Assembly (NCBI RefSeq): GCF_023061185.1
Contig: NZ_JAKGAK010000013.1
Location: 33,765 to 97,764, forward strand
Length of the DNA: 64,000 nt
Reading direction: 5' to 3'
From: Chromohalobacter beijerinckii
Lineage (GTDB): Bacteria > Pseudomonadota > Gammaproteobacteria > Pseudomonadales > Halomonadaceae
Below the pieces are notes generated by a model. That model was not told where the DNA came from. It made no database searches and saw nothing but the letters and a program-made list of their open reading frames with translations. The stretch's first letter is position 1, and every line of letters starts with the position of its first letter. This document shows positions 1 to 9,038 of the stretch, in pieces. A program made the position numbers and the translations under genes.

Positions 1-1023
1 TGGGCCGACCACATCGTAGAGTGCCGTCTCGCGCGGCGCTCGGGTATCGACCGGGACGATGCGCTGCCATGCCTGATACAGCGCGGGGCGAATCAGGTCG
101 TTCATGCCGGCGTCGACGATGGCGAAATGCTGGGTCTCGCCGGGCTTCAGGTATTCGACTCGGGTGAGCATGATCCCGGCGTTGGCGGCGATCGAGCGGC
201 CCGGTTCGAAGAGCAGTGTCAGGTTGCGGCCATCGAGGCGCTCGAGCAGGGCCCGGGCGTAATCGTAGGGTGCGGGCGGTTGCTCGTCTTGATAGGGCAC
301 GCCAAGGCCGCCACCCAGGTCGAGATGCTCGATGGTAATGCCCGACTCGTGCAGGCGGTCGAGCAGCACCAGCAGGCGGTCCAGGGCGTCGAGGAAGGGC
401 GCTAGCTCAGTGAGCTGCGAACCGATGTGGCAATCCAGACCGACGACCTCGAGATTGGGCAGTTCGGCGGCCCGCTGATAGACCTCGAAGGCGTCATCGA
501 CGGCGATACCGAACTTGTTGGCCTTGAGGCCGGTGGAAATGTAGGGATGCGTCCGGGCGTCGACGTCGGGATTGACGCGCAGCGAGACGCGCGCCACCCG
601 GCTGCATTCGCCCGCCACCTGGTTCAGGCGCTCGAGTTCCGGCAGCGATTCCACGTTGAAGCACTTGATGCCCACTTCCAGCGCGCGGGCCATTTCACCG
701 GCCTGCTTGGCGACGCCGGAAAACACCACCTTGGCGGGGTCGCCGCCGGCGGCCAGCACGCGCTCGAGCTCGCCTTGGGAGACGATATCGAACCCCGCGC
801 CGAGGCGCGCCAACAGGTCGAGCACGGCGAGGTTGGCATTGGCCTTCACCGCGTAGCAGATCAGGTGCGGATGCTCGCCCAGTGCATCACTGTAGGCCTT
901 GAAGTGGCGCGTGAAGGTCGCCCGCGAATACACGTAGCACGGCGTGCCGAAGCGCTCGGCGATGTCGGCCAGCGGCACGTCTTCAGCGTAGAGTTGTCCG
1001 TCGCGGTAGTTGAAATGATCCAT
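1..1023 (-). CDS. lysA: Diaminopimelate decarboxylase, 3' part missing at window edge
   Basis: PLP-dependent enzyme that decarboxylates meso-diaminopimelate to L-lysine, the last step of lysine synthesis in the cytoplasm. The first about 340 codons are present and the C-terminal part lies beyond the left edge. The N-terminal alanine-racemase-like barrel is recognisable: the PLP lysine sits in YAVKANAN near residue 60, and HIGSQ and a glycine-rich GGGLGVPY (phosphate binding) follow. The ATG at 1023 begins a family-typical MDHFNYRDGQLYAED. lptM ends 2 bases upstream, so the gene is the last of an argH-lptM-lysA cluster, as in pseudomonads. Identification is firm; only the truncation limits it. 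Confidence 0.95.
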   Translation of the reverse strand, partial: MDHFNYRDGQLYAEDVPLADIAERFGTPCYVYSRATFTRHFKAYSDALGEHPHLICYAVKANANLAVLDLLARLGAGFDIVSQGELERVLAAGGDPAKVVFSGVAKQAGEMARALEVGIKCFNVESLPELERLNQVAGECSRVARVSLRVNPDVDARTHPYISTGLKANKFGIAVDDAFEVYQRAAELPNLEVVGLDCHIGSQLTELAPFLDALDRLLVLLDRLHESGITIEHLDLGGGLGVPYQDEQPPAPYDYARALLERLDGRNLTLLFEPGRSIAANAGIMLTRVEYLKPGETQHFAIVDAGMNDLIRPALYQAWQRIVPVDTRAPRETALYDVVGP

Positions 1024-1025
1024 CG

Positions 1026-1232
1026 TCAGTCTGCGTCGCTGTCGGATTGGGAAGAGGCGTCGCGTGCGGCGTTTTCGTCCTGGTCGGCGTCGTCTTCATA
1101 GGCGTCCGCCGGATCGTACTGCTCGCTGGCCTGTTCGTCATCGGGCATGTAAAGCGGCCCCTTTTGGCCGCAACCGGCGAGCGTGAACACAGCTATGCCG
1201 AGAATGGCCAGCATGGGAAGTAAGCGCATCAT
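1026..1232 (-). CDS. lptM: LptM (YifL)-type small lipoprotein
   Basis: Small lipoprotein of 68 residues with a signal peptide ending in the lipobox LAGC, so the mature protein starts at Cys21 followed by GQKGPLY, the signature of the LptM/YifL family. In E. coli LptM assists oxidative maturation of the LptD/LptE lipopolysaccharide translocon at the outer membrane. The remaining about 40 residues are highly acidic (Asp/Glu-rich) and probably disordered, as often seen in halophiles. Two adjacent ATG codons (1232 and 1229) could start it; the first overlaps the argH stop as ATGA, which suggests translational coupling. Confidence 0.85.
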   Translation of the reverse strand: MMRLLPMLAILGIAVFTLAGCGQKGPLYMPDDEQASEQYDPADAYEDDADQDENAARDASSQSDSDAD

Positions 1233-2632
1233 GCCTCCTGTTGCAGCGTAGCGAGCGCGTCGCGGGCGCGTTGGGCAGCGGCGCGGACCTGATCCGGCGC
1301 GGTGCCGCCGATGTGATTGCGCGCTGCCACCGAACCTTCCAGCGTCAGTACTTCGAAGACGTCGGCCTGGATGGCGTCGGAGAACTGGCGCAACTCGTCG
1401 AGGGACATCTCTGAAAGGTCCTTCTGCTCGCGCAGGCCCAGCGCCACGGCTTGGCCGACGATTTCGTGGGCATCGCGAAAGGCCACACCGGCGCGCACGA
1501 GGTAGTCCGCTAGATCGGTGGCGGTGGAGAAGCCCTTGCGCGCGGCCTCGAACATGTTGTCCGTCTTGGCCTCGATGGCCGGCACCATGTCGGCGAACGC
1601 CTTGAGACAGCCCTGCACGGTGTCGAGGGTGTCGAAAAGCGGTTCCTTGTCTTCCTGATTATCCTTGTTGTACGCCAACGGCTGCGACTTCATCAGCGTC
1701 AAAAGCCCCATCAGGTGGCCATAGACGCGGCCGGTCTTGCCGCGTACCAGCTCTGGTACGTCGGGGTTCTTCTTCTGTGGCATGATCGACGAGCCGGTAC
1801 AGAAGCGATCGGGCAGATCGATGAAGTCGAACTGGGCGCTGGTCCACAGCACCAATTCTTCGCTCATGCGTGACAGGTGCATCAGCAGGGTGCTGGCGAA
1901 GGCACCGAACTCGATGGCGAAGTCACGATCGCTGACCGCGTCGAGGCTGTTCTCGGCGGGGCGCTCGAAGCCCAGCAGCTCGGCGGTGACGTGACGATCG
2001 ATGGGGTAGGTGGTGCCGGCCAGCGCGGCGGCTCCCAGCGGCATTACGTTGACGCGCTTACGGCAGTCCAGCAGGCGTTCGTGGTCGCGGGTGAGCATTT
2101 CCTGCCAGGCCAGCAGGTGGTGGCCGAAAGTCACCGGCTGGGCGGTCTGCAGGTGCGTGAAGCCGGGCATGACGGTGTCGGCTTCGCGCGTGGCCAGCTC
2201 GATTAGCCCCTCGCGTAGGCGGGCGATCTCGGCCGCAACGACATCGATCTCGTCGCGCAGATAAAGCCGGATATCGGTGGCGATCTGGTCGTTGCGCGAG
2301 CGCCCGGTATGCAGCTTTTTGCCGGTGATGCCGATTTTCTCGGTCAGCCGGGCCTCGATGTTCATATGCACGTCTTCGAGTTCCACCGACCAAGGAAACT
2401 GCTCGGCCTCGATTTCCCGCTCGACTTCGCCGAGGCCTTGCACGATGGCCTCGCGCTCATCAGAGGTGAGCACGCCAACGCGTTCGAGCATGGTGGCATG
2501 CGCGATCGAGCCGCGAATGTCGTGATGATAGAGGCGCCGGTCGAAGTCTACCGATGCCGTGAAGCGCGCGACGAAGGCGTCGGTGGGCTCGCTGAAGCGT
2601 CCGCCCCAGGATTGGTTGGTCGTATTGCTCAT
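1229..2632 (-). CDS. argH: Argininosuccinate lyase
   Basis: Cleaves argininosuccinate to arginine and fumarate, the last step of arginine synthesis; a cytoplasmic homotetramer. The 467-residue protein starting [13 protein letters not shown] fits the family length. The fumarase/aspartase signature [12 protein letters not shown] near residue 285, the TGRSRNDQ motif near 110 and the [10 protein letters not shown] segment are all present. The frame stays open about 200 bases upstream, but the ATG at 2632 matches homologues and the extension has no family similarity. It is divergent from hemC, leaving about 180 bases for both promoters, and its stop overlaps the lptM start. Confidence 0.96.
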   Translation of the reverse strand: MSNTTNQSWGGRFSEPTDAFVARFTASVDFDRRLYHHDIRGSIAHATMLERVGVLTSDEREAIVQGLGEVEREIEAEQFPWSVELEDVHMNIEARLTEKIGITGKKLHTGRSRNDQIATDIRLYLRDEIDVVAAEIARLREGLIELATREADTVMPGFTHLQTAQPVTFGHHLLAWQEMLTRDHERLLDCRKRVNVMPLGAAALAGTTYPIDRHVTAELLGFERPAENSLDAVSDRDFAIEFGAFASTLLMHLSRMSEELVLWTSAQFDFIDLPDRFCTGSSIMPQKKNPDVPELVRGKTGRVYGHLMGLLTLMKSQPLAYNKDNQEDKEPLFDTLDTVQGCLKAFADMVPAIEAKTDNMFEAARKGFSTATDLADYLVRAGVAFRDAHEIVGQAVALGLREQKDLSEMSLDELRQFSDAIQADVFEVLTLEGSVAARNHIGGTAPDQVRAAAQRARDALATLQQEA

Positions 2633-2814
2633 CGGGCGTGGCGTCCTGCTTGGTCGAGATGGTGATGCCCTGAGTGTACCAGAGTCGGCGCCGCTGGCGA
2701 GGTGGGACAGGGCACGGGAACGCTGGGGGCGGGATTTTTCCTCGACCGGGGACTGCTTTATGATGATAGTCATACCCGCCGCCGAATCGGTGTGCGCCCA
2801 TTTAGGAGAGTTCA

Positions 2815-3759
2815 ATGCCCGCCATGCAGACACTGCGCATCGCCACCCGTCAGAGCCGCCTTGCGTTATGGCAGGCCGAGCATGTCAAGGCTCGTCTGAT
2901 GGCGCTACATCCTGGACTCGAGGTGGAGCTGGTCGCCCTGACGACGCGCGGCGACAAGATTCTCGACTCGCCGCTGTCCAAGGTCGGCGGCAAGGGGCTG
3001 TTCGTCAAAGAATTGGAGGAGGCGCTGCTGGATGGGCGTGCCGATATCGCCGTGCACTCGATGAAGGATGTGCCGATGCACTTCCCCGAGGGATTGGGGT
3101 TATCGGTGATTCTGGAGAGCGGCGCACCCACGGATGCCTTTGTCTCTAACGATTACGCGACTCTGGACGCCTTGCCCGAGGGCGTGCGTGTGGGTACGTC
3201 GAGCCTGCGTCGGGGGTTGCAGGTCAAGGAGGCACGTCCCGATCTGGAGGTGCTCAACCTGCGTGGCAACGTGCAGACTCGCCTGGGCAAGCTGGACGGC
3301 GGCGAGTTCGAGGCGATCATTCTGGCGACCTCGGGGCTCGAACGTCTCGAGCTTGGTCACCGGATCACTCAGGAGCTACCGCCGGAGGTCAGCCTGCCAG
3401 CCTGCGGCCAGGGCGCACTGGGCATCGAATGTCGCTATGACGATGAAACGCTGCTCGAGATCCTGGCGCCGCTCGATCATTCGCAGACGGCCACCCGGGT
3501 GCGCGCCGAACGCGCCATGAACACGCGCTTGGACGGCGGTTGCCAGGTGCCCATCGGTGGCTACGCTGTGCTCGAGGATGATGATCGCACAATATGGCTA
3601 CGGGCGCTGGTCGGTGATCCGGATGGCTCGCATGTGTTGCGCGCCGAAGGGCGTGGCTCGGCTTCCGAGCCCGAGGCCTTGGGCGTGCGTATCGCCGAGT
3701 CGCTGCTCGAGCAGGGGGCCGGTGAGATTCTCGCGGATATATACGGCCAAGGTGAATGA
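2815..3759 (+). CDS. hemC: Hydroxymethylbilane synthase (porphobilinogen deaminase)
   Basis: Polymerises four porphobilinogens into hydroxymethylbilane on a covalently bound dipyrromethane cofactor, in tetrapyrrole synthesis. The protein has 314 residues (E. coli 313). The cofactor-attachment Cys lies at residue 243 in [11 protein letters not shown], and the substrate-binding LATRQSxLALWQA-like N-terminus and HSMKDVP motif are present. The ATG at 2815 follows AGGAGAG at good distance; a second ATG 9 bases on is an alternative. First gene of hemC-hemD-hemX-hemY. The stop overlaps the hemD start by 4 bases (ATGA). Confidence 0.97.
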   Translation: MPAMQTLRIATRQSRLALWQAEHVKARLMALHPGLEVELVALTTRGDKILDSPLSKVGGKGLFVKELEEALLDGRADIAVHSMKDVPMHFPEGLGLSVILESGAPTDAFVSNDYATLDALPEGVRVGTSSLRRGLQVKEARPDLEVLNLRGNVQTRLGKLDGGEFEAIILATSGLERLELGHRITQELPPEVSLPACGQGALGIECRYDDETLLEILAPLDHSQTATRVRAERAMNTRLDGGCQVPIGGYAVLEDDDRTIWLRALVGDPDGSHVLRAEGRGSASEPEALGVRIAESLLEQGAGEILADIYGQGE

Positions 3760-4511
3760 GCGTCGCGTCACGCATTCTGGTGACGCGCCCCGGCGAGGGC
3801 GGCGAACGGCTGGCCAAGGCCTTGTCGGAGGCGGGGTTCGCGCCTGCCCACCCGGCGTTGATGCACTTGCAGCCGCTCGACATCGACGAGGTCAAGCGCA
3901 CTCCCCTGCTGGATGTCGATCAGTATGATGTGGTGGTCGTGACCAGCCCTTTCGCTGCCGAGTGCCTGGTCGAATGGCTCGACCGCTATTGGCCGCAATT
4001 GCCGCAGGGGCCGCGCTTCTATGCGCTGGGGGTGGCGACGGCGGCGATGCTGTACCGTGGTCTAGACATCAAGGCGAGTGTGCCCGATCCCGGCCGGGGC
4101 ACGACCAGCGAGGCGCTGTTGGCGATGCGCTCGCTGGCGCGGCTCGACGGCCAGCGGGTGCTGGTTGTGGGCGGAATGGGGGGGCGCCAACTGCTCGCGC
4201 AGACGTTCGAGACGCGTGGCGCACGAACCACCAAGCTGGCACTCTATCGGCGCGTTTATACGGCGCCGGACACGACCGCTGCCGGTTGGCTCGCCACGGG
4301 CGATTTCACGGCCATGACCGTGACCAGTGGCGAATTGCTCGAGCATCTGGTTATCTGGTGCGGACAGGCGGCGTTGAACAAACCGCTAATCGTTTCCAGT
4401 CAGCGTTTGGCTACACTGGCAGACACGGTGGGCTTCGCTTCGCTCCACGTAGCGCAGGGTGCAACCCCCGAGGCCTTGGTGACCGCCGTACAGGAAGTAG
4501 GCGACACGTGA
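3756..4511 (+). CDS. hemD: Uroporphyrinogen-III synthase
   Basis: Closes and isomerises hydroxymethylbilane to uroporphyrinogen III. The 251-residue protein has the usual two-domain HemD layout: [17 protein letters not shown] at the N-terminus and a conserved [12 protein letters not shown] segment near 190. HemD is poorly conserved overall, so the assignment rests on these segments, the length and the position directly after hemC with an ATGA overlap. hemX follows 45 bases later. Confidence 0.93.
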   Translation: MSVASRILVTRPGEGGERLAKALSEAGFAPAHPALMHLQPLDIDEVKRTPLLDVDQYDVVVVTSPFAAECLVEWLDRYWPQLPQGPRFYALGVATAAMLYRGLDIKASVPDPGRGTTSEALLAMRSLARLDGQRVLVVGGMGGRQLLAQTFETRGARTTKLALYRRVYTAPDTTAAGWLATGDFTAMTVTSGELLEHLVIWCGQAALNKPLIVSSQRLATLADTVGFASLHVAQGATPEALVTAVQEVGDT

Positions 4512-4556
4512 CGCGCCGACGTTGATCACGATGAGTTTGAAAAGGGCTAGCGACAC

Positions 4557-6167
4557 ATGAGCAAACGACAGGATCAGGATGACAAGAACACGCCCACCGA
4601 TGCGTCGACGTCCGCCGATGAGACGCCTCAGTCGCCGTCCTCCTCCGAGACTCACCAGGCTGACACCGACGCCGGTAGCGAGGTAGCCGACGAGACGCGC
4701 GGTGCCTCGGACAAGGCGGCGGACGCCGCGTCGTCCAAGGCATCGACGACCGGCGCCGCGGCGCCCCAGACCTCCTCCGATGCGACGCCAACGTCGGATG
4801 AAAAGGCAGACGATGCGTCACGCAAGGCGAGCGAGACGACGTCCGGAGCCGGCGCATCAGCGTCCACTGCCAAACGTGGTGGCAAGTCCCAGCAGGGCAC
4901 TAAGTCCCAGCAGGGCACCAAGTCCCAGCAAAAAGCGACGGACACTCCAGCCAAGGATACGGACAAGACCCGCACCAGCGGTACGCGCGCAGCGTCGGCT
5001 GGTGGCGCATCGGCGGGCACTACCGCGCATGACAAGACGGCCGCGCACGATAAGACGACGTCGAGTAAAGCTGGTGGCGCCGGCAACGGCACCTCGCCTC
5101 CCTCCACTCCGACTTCGCAAGGTGGCGGCGGTGGCAACGGGCGTGGCCTGGCCATCGTGGCGCTGATCATCGCCGTGATCGTTGCCATCGTCGTGGCGCT
5201 GGGGCTTGGGTATGGCTGGAAGCGCTTACAGGCGCAACAGGCCGAGCTGGCCAGTGCCGGCGAGGAGAACGCGCAGACCCTCGACACGCTGCGAGAACGT
5301 CTCGACCAGCGAGAGGAGGCGTTCGAATCGCTACAGGGCGATTTTCAGGACTATCGTCAAGACATCGACAAAAATCTCGACAAAGTACTCTCCGAGTTGG
5401 CTGACGAGCAGGAGGCCGACCCGCGCGAGTGGCTGCATGCCGAGGCCGAGTATCTGCTGCGCCTGGCCAACCAGCGCTTGCAACTCGAGCGCGACGTCAA
5501 GGGCGCCAAGGCGTTGCTCAAGGCCGCTGATGAGCGTTTGACCGATGCTGACAACCCGGCCTTGATTCCGGTGCGCCGGGCGATTCAGTCTGAGCTGGCG
5601 GCGCTGGATTCGGTGCCCACGGTGGATCGCACCGGGTTGTATCTGGCATTGATGGCGCAGCAGGAGCAACTGGCGGATCTGCCGCTCAAGCAGGATGTGG
5701 AAGAGATGGCTGCGCAGAACGACGACGATTCCTCACTCGAGGGCGGTTGGCAACAACAGCTCTCTCGCCTGGGCGGTGAGCTCAAGGATCTCGTCGTCAT
5801 ACGCCGTCACGATGAAGCGTTGGAGGCCTTGGTGACGCCCGAGCAGGAGTCCTACCTGCGCCAGAACGTGCGCCTCTTGCTCGAGCAGGCTCAATTGGCC
5901 CTGCTCAAGACCGAGCCCAAGCTCTACCAGGCCAGCCTCGACAAGGCGATCACGCTGATTGAGCGCTACTACGATACCGAGCGCGATGCGGTGAAAACCT
6001 CCCTCGAGCGCCTCGAGTCATTGCGTGACAAGACCATCCGGCCAGAGCTGCCGGATATCAGCGAATCGCAGCAGACGCTCAAGGACTTCATCGAGAAGCG
6101 TTTCCAGAATGGCAACGATGACGGTGGTGGCGAGCAACGTCAGAGCGATGAAGGAGACAGCGAATGA
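4557..6167 (+). CDS. hemX: HemX-type membrane protein with long low-complexity N-terminus
   Basis: A 536-residue HemX family protein. HemX lies in hemCDXY operons and is often annotated as uroporphyrinogen-III methyltransferase, but it lacks that catalytic domain; its exact role is not settled. Residues 1-190 are a Ser/Thr/Ala/Asp/Lys-rich low-complexity segment containing a short tandem repeat (KSQQGT units). One transmembrane helix follows at about 195-220 (LAIVALIIAVIVAIVVALGL), then a coiled coil (about 222-285) and the conserved HemX domain to about 510. The topology suggests a cytoplasmic N-terminus and a periplasmic coiled coil. The stop overlaps hemY (ATGA). Confidence 0.85.
   Translation: MSKRQDQDDKNTPTDASTSADETPQSPSSSETHQADTDAGSEVADETRGASDKAADAASSKASTTGAAAPQTSSDATPTSDEKADDASRKASETTSGAGASASTAKRGGKSQQGTKSQQGTKSQQKATDTPAKDTDKTRTSGTRAASAGGASAGTTAHDKTAAHDKTTSSKAGGAGNGTSPPSTPTSQGGGGGNGRGLAIVALIIAVIVAIVVALGLGYGWKRLQAQQAELASAGEENAQTLDTLRERLDQREEAFESLQGDFQDYRQDIDKNLDKVLSELADEQEADPREWLHAEAEYLLRLANQRLQLERDVKGAKALLKAADERLTDADNPALIPVRRAIQSELAALDSVPTVDRTGLYLALMAQQEQLADLPLKQDVEEMAAQNDDDSSLEGGWQQQLSRLGGELKDLVVIRRHDEALEALVTPEQESYLRQNVRLLLEQAQLALLKTEPKLYQASLDKAITLIERYYDTERDAVKTSLERLESLRDKTIRPELPDISESQQTLKDFIEKRFQNGNDDGGGEQRQSDEGDSE
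4884..4930 (+). repeat. 18-bp tandem repeat inside hemX
   Basis: Two complete and one partial copies (about 2.6 units) of AAGTCCCAGCAGGGCACY, at 4884-4901, 4902-4919 and 4920-4930. It encodes KSQQGT KSQQGT KSQQ in the disordered N-terminal part of HemX. The in-frame unit can expand or contract without shifting the frame. Confidence 0.9.
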
Positions 6168-7393
6168 GAAAGCTGATTCTTCTCATCGTCGTGGGGCTGG
6201 CCGTCGGCGCGCTATTCGGCCAGTTGATGCAGTCAATGCCCGGTTACTGGCTGGTACGCGTGGGGGATACCTCGATCCAGACCTCGTTCTGGCTGGGCCT
6301 GGTGATATTGCTGGCGGTATTTCTTGCCCTGCATTTCCTGCTGCGCGTTCTCCACCGTCTGCGCCGTCCGGTGAGCCGGCTCAAGGTCTGGAATAGCCGT
6401 ACGCGCAATCGCAATGCCATGAAGCGTACCGTGAGAGGCTTGGTGGCACTCGCCGAAGGCCGTTGGAAGCGTGCCGAGAAGGATCTGGTCAAGGCGGCGG
6501 ACGATTCCAGTACACCGTTAGTCAATTACCTGTCCGCAGCGCTGGCGGCGCATTACCAGGGGCGCTTCGAGCATGCCGATACGCTACTCAAGCGTGCCCA
6601 TCACAGCACCGAGGGAGCCGATAATGCGGTGGGCATGGTGCAAGCGCAGCTGATGCTCGATCGACAGCAGTTCGAGGAGGCGCTGGCGACGCTGACGCGC
6701 CTCGAAAAGCAACTGCCCAATCATCCGCAGGTGCTCAAGCTGCTGCGTCAGGCTTATCTCAGCGTCAACGACTGGGAAGGGCTGCGTCATTTGCTGCCCA
6801 AGCTCGACAAGCAACAGCTGATCACCGATGAAGAGCGCCGTGAGCTGGAGCAGCGAGCCTATCGCGAGTTGATCCTTCAAGCGGTTCAGCGCCAGCCCAA
6901 TGCCGATGCCAACCGCGTGCGTAATCTGTGGGCCGATATGCCCGACTATCTGCGCAGCGATGTCGAGCTGGTTGTCTTGTATACCGAGGCGCTGGTCAAG
7001 GATGGCGAAGAAGCAATGGCCGAGCGCTTGCTGCGTCATTCTCTCAAGGAGCACTGGGATACGCGTCTGGTGCTGCGTTATGGCTTGCTCAACGTGGATG
7101 CCGGGCGTCAGTTAGCGTATGCCGAGAAATGGCTGCAGGAGCGTCCCAACGACCCCGATTTACTGCTGAGCCTGGGGCGTTTATCGTTGCGCAACGCTTA
7201 TTGGGGCAAGGCGCAGGAATACTTCGAAGCCAGCCAGCGCCAGCGTTCCAGTGGGGTGGTATGTGCTGAGCTGGCGCGTCTCTATGCCAACCTGGGCGAA
7301 CATCAGAAGAGTCAGCTCTTCTATCGCCAGAGCGTGGAGCTGCTCGATCGCTCGTTACCGGCGTTACCGCAGCCTAGCGAACGCACACGCTAG
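6164..7393 (+). CDS. hemY: HemY-type TPR membrane protein
   Basis: A 409-residue HemY family protein, last gene of the haem operon. Despite the name it is unrelated to protoporphyrinogen oxidase; its role in haem synthesis is still poorly defined. Two transmembrane helices (about 3-21 and 40-62) anchor it in the inner membrane, followed by the HemY N-terminal domain and tetratricopeptide-like helical repeats to the C-terminus (ALATLTRLEKQLPNHP, LLSLGRLSLRNAYWGKA, RLYANLGEHQKSQLFY). The start overlaps hemX by 4 bases, and an intrinsic terminator follows 20 bases after the stop. Confidence 0.88.
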   Translation: MRKLILLIVVGLAVGALFGQLMQSMPGYWLVRVGDTSIQTSFWLGLVILLAVFLALHFLLRVLHRLRRPVSRLKVWNSRTRNRNAMKRTVRGLVALAEGRWKRAEKDLVKAADDSSTPLVNYLSAALAAHYQGRFEHADTLLKRAHHSTEGADNAVGMVQAQLMLDRQQFEEALATLTRLEKQLPNHPQVLKLLRQAYLSVNDWEGLRHLLPKLDKQQLITDEERRELEQRAYRELILQAVQRQPNADANRVRNLWADMPDYLRSDVELVVLYTEALVKDGEEAMAERLLRHSLKEHWDTRLVLRYGLLNVDAGRQLAYAEKWLQERPNDPDLLLSLGRLSLRNAYWGKAQEYFEASQRQRSSGVVCAELARLYANLGEHQKSQLFYRQSVELLDRSLPALPQPSERTR

Positions 7394-7412
7394 CCAACGT
7401 TTTTTGCTCTCC

Positions 7413-7437
7413 TGGGCGCCCGCGGGCGCCCTTTTTT
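7413..7437 (+). terminator. Intrinsic terminator of the hem operon
   Basis: Stem GGGCGCCC/GGGCGCCC with a short CGC-type loop, followed by TTTTTT, 20 bases after the hemY stop. Confidence 0.85.
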
Positions 7438-7591
7438 ATCGTCCGTCATGAAGGGCGAGTCGCGGCCTGCAGGTGCCTTATCGGGGTGGCCTGTGGGCCG
7501 TTGGTGTTTCTATGCTCTTGTCCAATTGGTCAAGATGTGGTTAACGTTAGAGCTTCCTTCATGACAACAATGATACACATAGGAAAACATC

Positions 7592-8953
7592 ATGGCGCAG
7601 ACTCCCCACCGACGTGCCGCCACGTCATCGACGACGCAGCAGGACAGTGCCCTGGAGCGTTACTTCGGCATCAGCCGTTATGGCTCGACCCTGCGAACGG
7701 AATTACTTGCTGGCCTGGCGACCTTCCTGGCGGCGATGTACATCATCGTGGTCAATCCCTCGATCTTGAGTGATGCGGGCATTCCTTTCTCGGCGGGGCT
7801 CTCGGCGACCGTTCTGATCAGCTTCCTTAGCAGCTTGGCGATGGGGTTGTACGCGCGTAACCCTATTCTCGTCGCGCCCGGCATGGGGATGAACGCGCTG
7901 TTCGCCTATACCCTGGTGCAGGGGGCGGGACTGCCTTGGCAAGTGGCGCTGGGCTGCGTGTTCTGGTCGGGGGTGCTGTTTGCGCTGCTGGCATTCTTCA
8001 ACGTGCGCAAGGCGATCGTCGAGGCGATTCCCGATTCGCTGCGCTATGGCATCACCTGTGGTATTGGGTTATTCATTACCTTCATCGGCTTCAAGAACGC
8101 CGGCTTCGTCGTTGATGACCCTGCTACGCTGATAGCGCTAGGGGGGCTGGACCCAGCGTTGATTACCTTCATTGCCGGGATGCTGTTGACCGCGATTCTG
8201 GTCACGTTGCGCGTCAACGGCGCGCTGGTGCTGGGGATTGTCATCACTACGCTGGTGGCGATACCCATGGGGCGACTCTGGGGTTCGGATGTCGTCGTGG
8301 CATGGAGCGGCCTTGCCGCGTGGCCGGATTTCAGCGTCATGTGGCAGGTGGATCTGTGGGGCGCGCTCAAGGTCGCTTACTGGCCGTTCATCTTCGTGAT
8401 GCTGTTCACCAACTTCTTCGATGCGTTGTCGTGCTTCCTGGCGCTCTCGGAAGCCGCCGATCTCAAGGACGCCGACGGGCAGCCGCGTAATCTCAAGCGC
8501 TCGATGACCGTGGATGCCTTTGCCTCGATGATCGCTGCGCCGCTGGGGACCAGTGCCGCGCAGACGTTCATCGAGTCCGGAGTGGGCGTTGCCCAGGGCG
8601 GGCGCACGGGAATCGTTGGGATCGTCTGTGGGCTGCTGTTCCTTCCATTCCTGTTCCTGTCACCGTTGCTGTCGCTGGTGCCGGCGATCGCCACTGCGCC
8701 GGCATTGGTCATGGTCGGCGTGTTCATGCTAGCCCCGGTAGGACGTATCGAGTGGCAGAAAATGGATCAGGCTTTTCCGGCGTTTTTGGCGATCATCGTC
8801 ATGCCGCTGACGTACTCGATCACGCTGGGTATCGCCTTCGCGTTCTTGAGCTTCGTGGCGATCAAGCTTTGTACGGGGCGTCTGGTCGAGATCAAGCCTG
8901 CCATGTGGGTGACGGCGATACTCTGCGCGATCATGCTGGTGACGATGCAGTGA
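7592..8953 (+). CDS. NCS2/AzgA-type purine permease
   Basis: A 453-residue integral membrane protein with about 12-14 hydrophobic segments, of the nucleobase-cation symporter-2 AzgA-like branch (E. coli GhxP, GhxQ, AdeP, AdeQ), importing hypoxanthine, guanine or adenine by proton symport. Seen directly: the N-terminal YFGISRYGSTLRTELLAGLATFLAAMY segment, NPILVAPGMGMNALFAY, ITCGIGLFITFIGFKNAGFV and GTSAAQTFIESGVGVAQGGRTG, all hallmarks of this branch. Substrate choice among purines cannot be read from sequence. The gene stands alone between two terminators. The ATG at 7592 follows AGGAAAACATC. Confidence 0.88.
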   Translation: MAQTPHRRAATSSTTQQDSALERYFGISRYGSTLRTELLAGLATFLAAMYIIVVNPSILSDAGIPFSAGLSATVLISFLSSLAMGLYARNPILVAPGMGMNALFAYTLVQGAGLPWQVALGCVFWSGVLFALLAFFNVRKAIVEAIPDSLRYGITCGIGLFITFIGFKNAGFVVDDPATLIALGGLDPALITFIAGMLLTAILVTLRVNGALVLGIVITTLVAIPMGRLWGSDVVVAWSGLAAWPDFSVMWQVDLWGALKVAYWPFIFVMLFTNFFDALSCFLALSEAADLKDADGQPRNLKRSMTVDAFASMIAAPLGTSAAQTFIESGVGVAQGGRTGIVGIVCGLLFLPFLFLSPLLSLVPAIATAPALVMVGVFMLAPVGRIEWQKMDQAFPAFLAIIVMPLTYSITLGIAFAFLSFVAIKLCTGRLVEIKPAMWVTAILCAIMLVTMQ

Positions 8954-8980
8954 GATAGCGTGGTCTGATCGCTAGGCCGT

Positions 8981-9024
8981 CGACGAAAAAGGGCCGCCCC
9001 GGATGGGGCGGCCCTTTTTCGTCG
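8981..9024. terminator. Bidirectional terminator between purine permease and ybiO-like gene
   Basis: Perfect 20-bp inverted repeat: CGACGAAAAAGGGCCGCCCC, loop GGAT, and its complement. The A-run and T-run flank the GC stem on both sides, so it can end both convergent transcripts. Confidence 0.9.
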
Positions 9025-9038
9025 AGGTTGAGGAAAGG

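Noticed and set aside
427..1101. 224-codon plus-strand frame opposite lysA
   Set aside because: Antisense shadow in a GC-rich gene; no start signal and no family similarity, while lysA is unmistakable.
7561..7591. ACAACAATGA in the purine permease leader, considered as a Crc/Hfq target site
   Set aside because: It misses the third AA of AAnAAnAA and there is only one copy; too weak to call.
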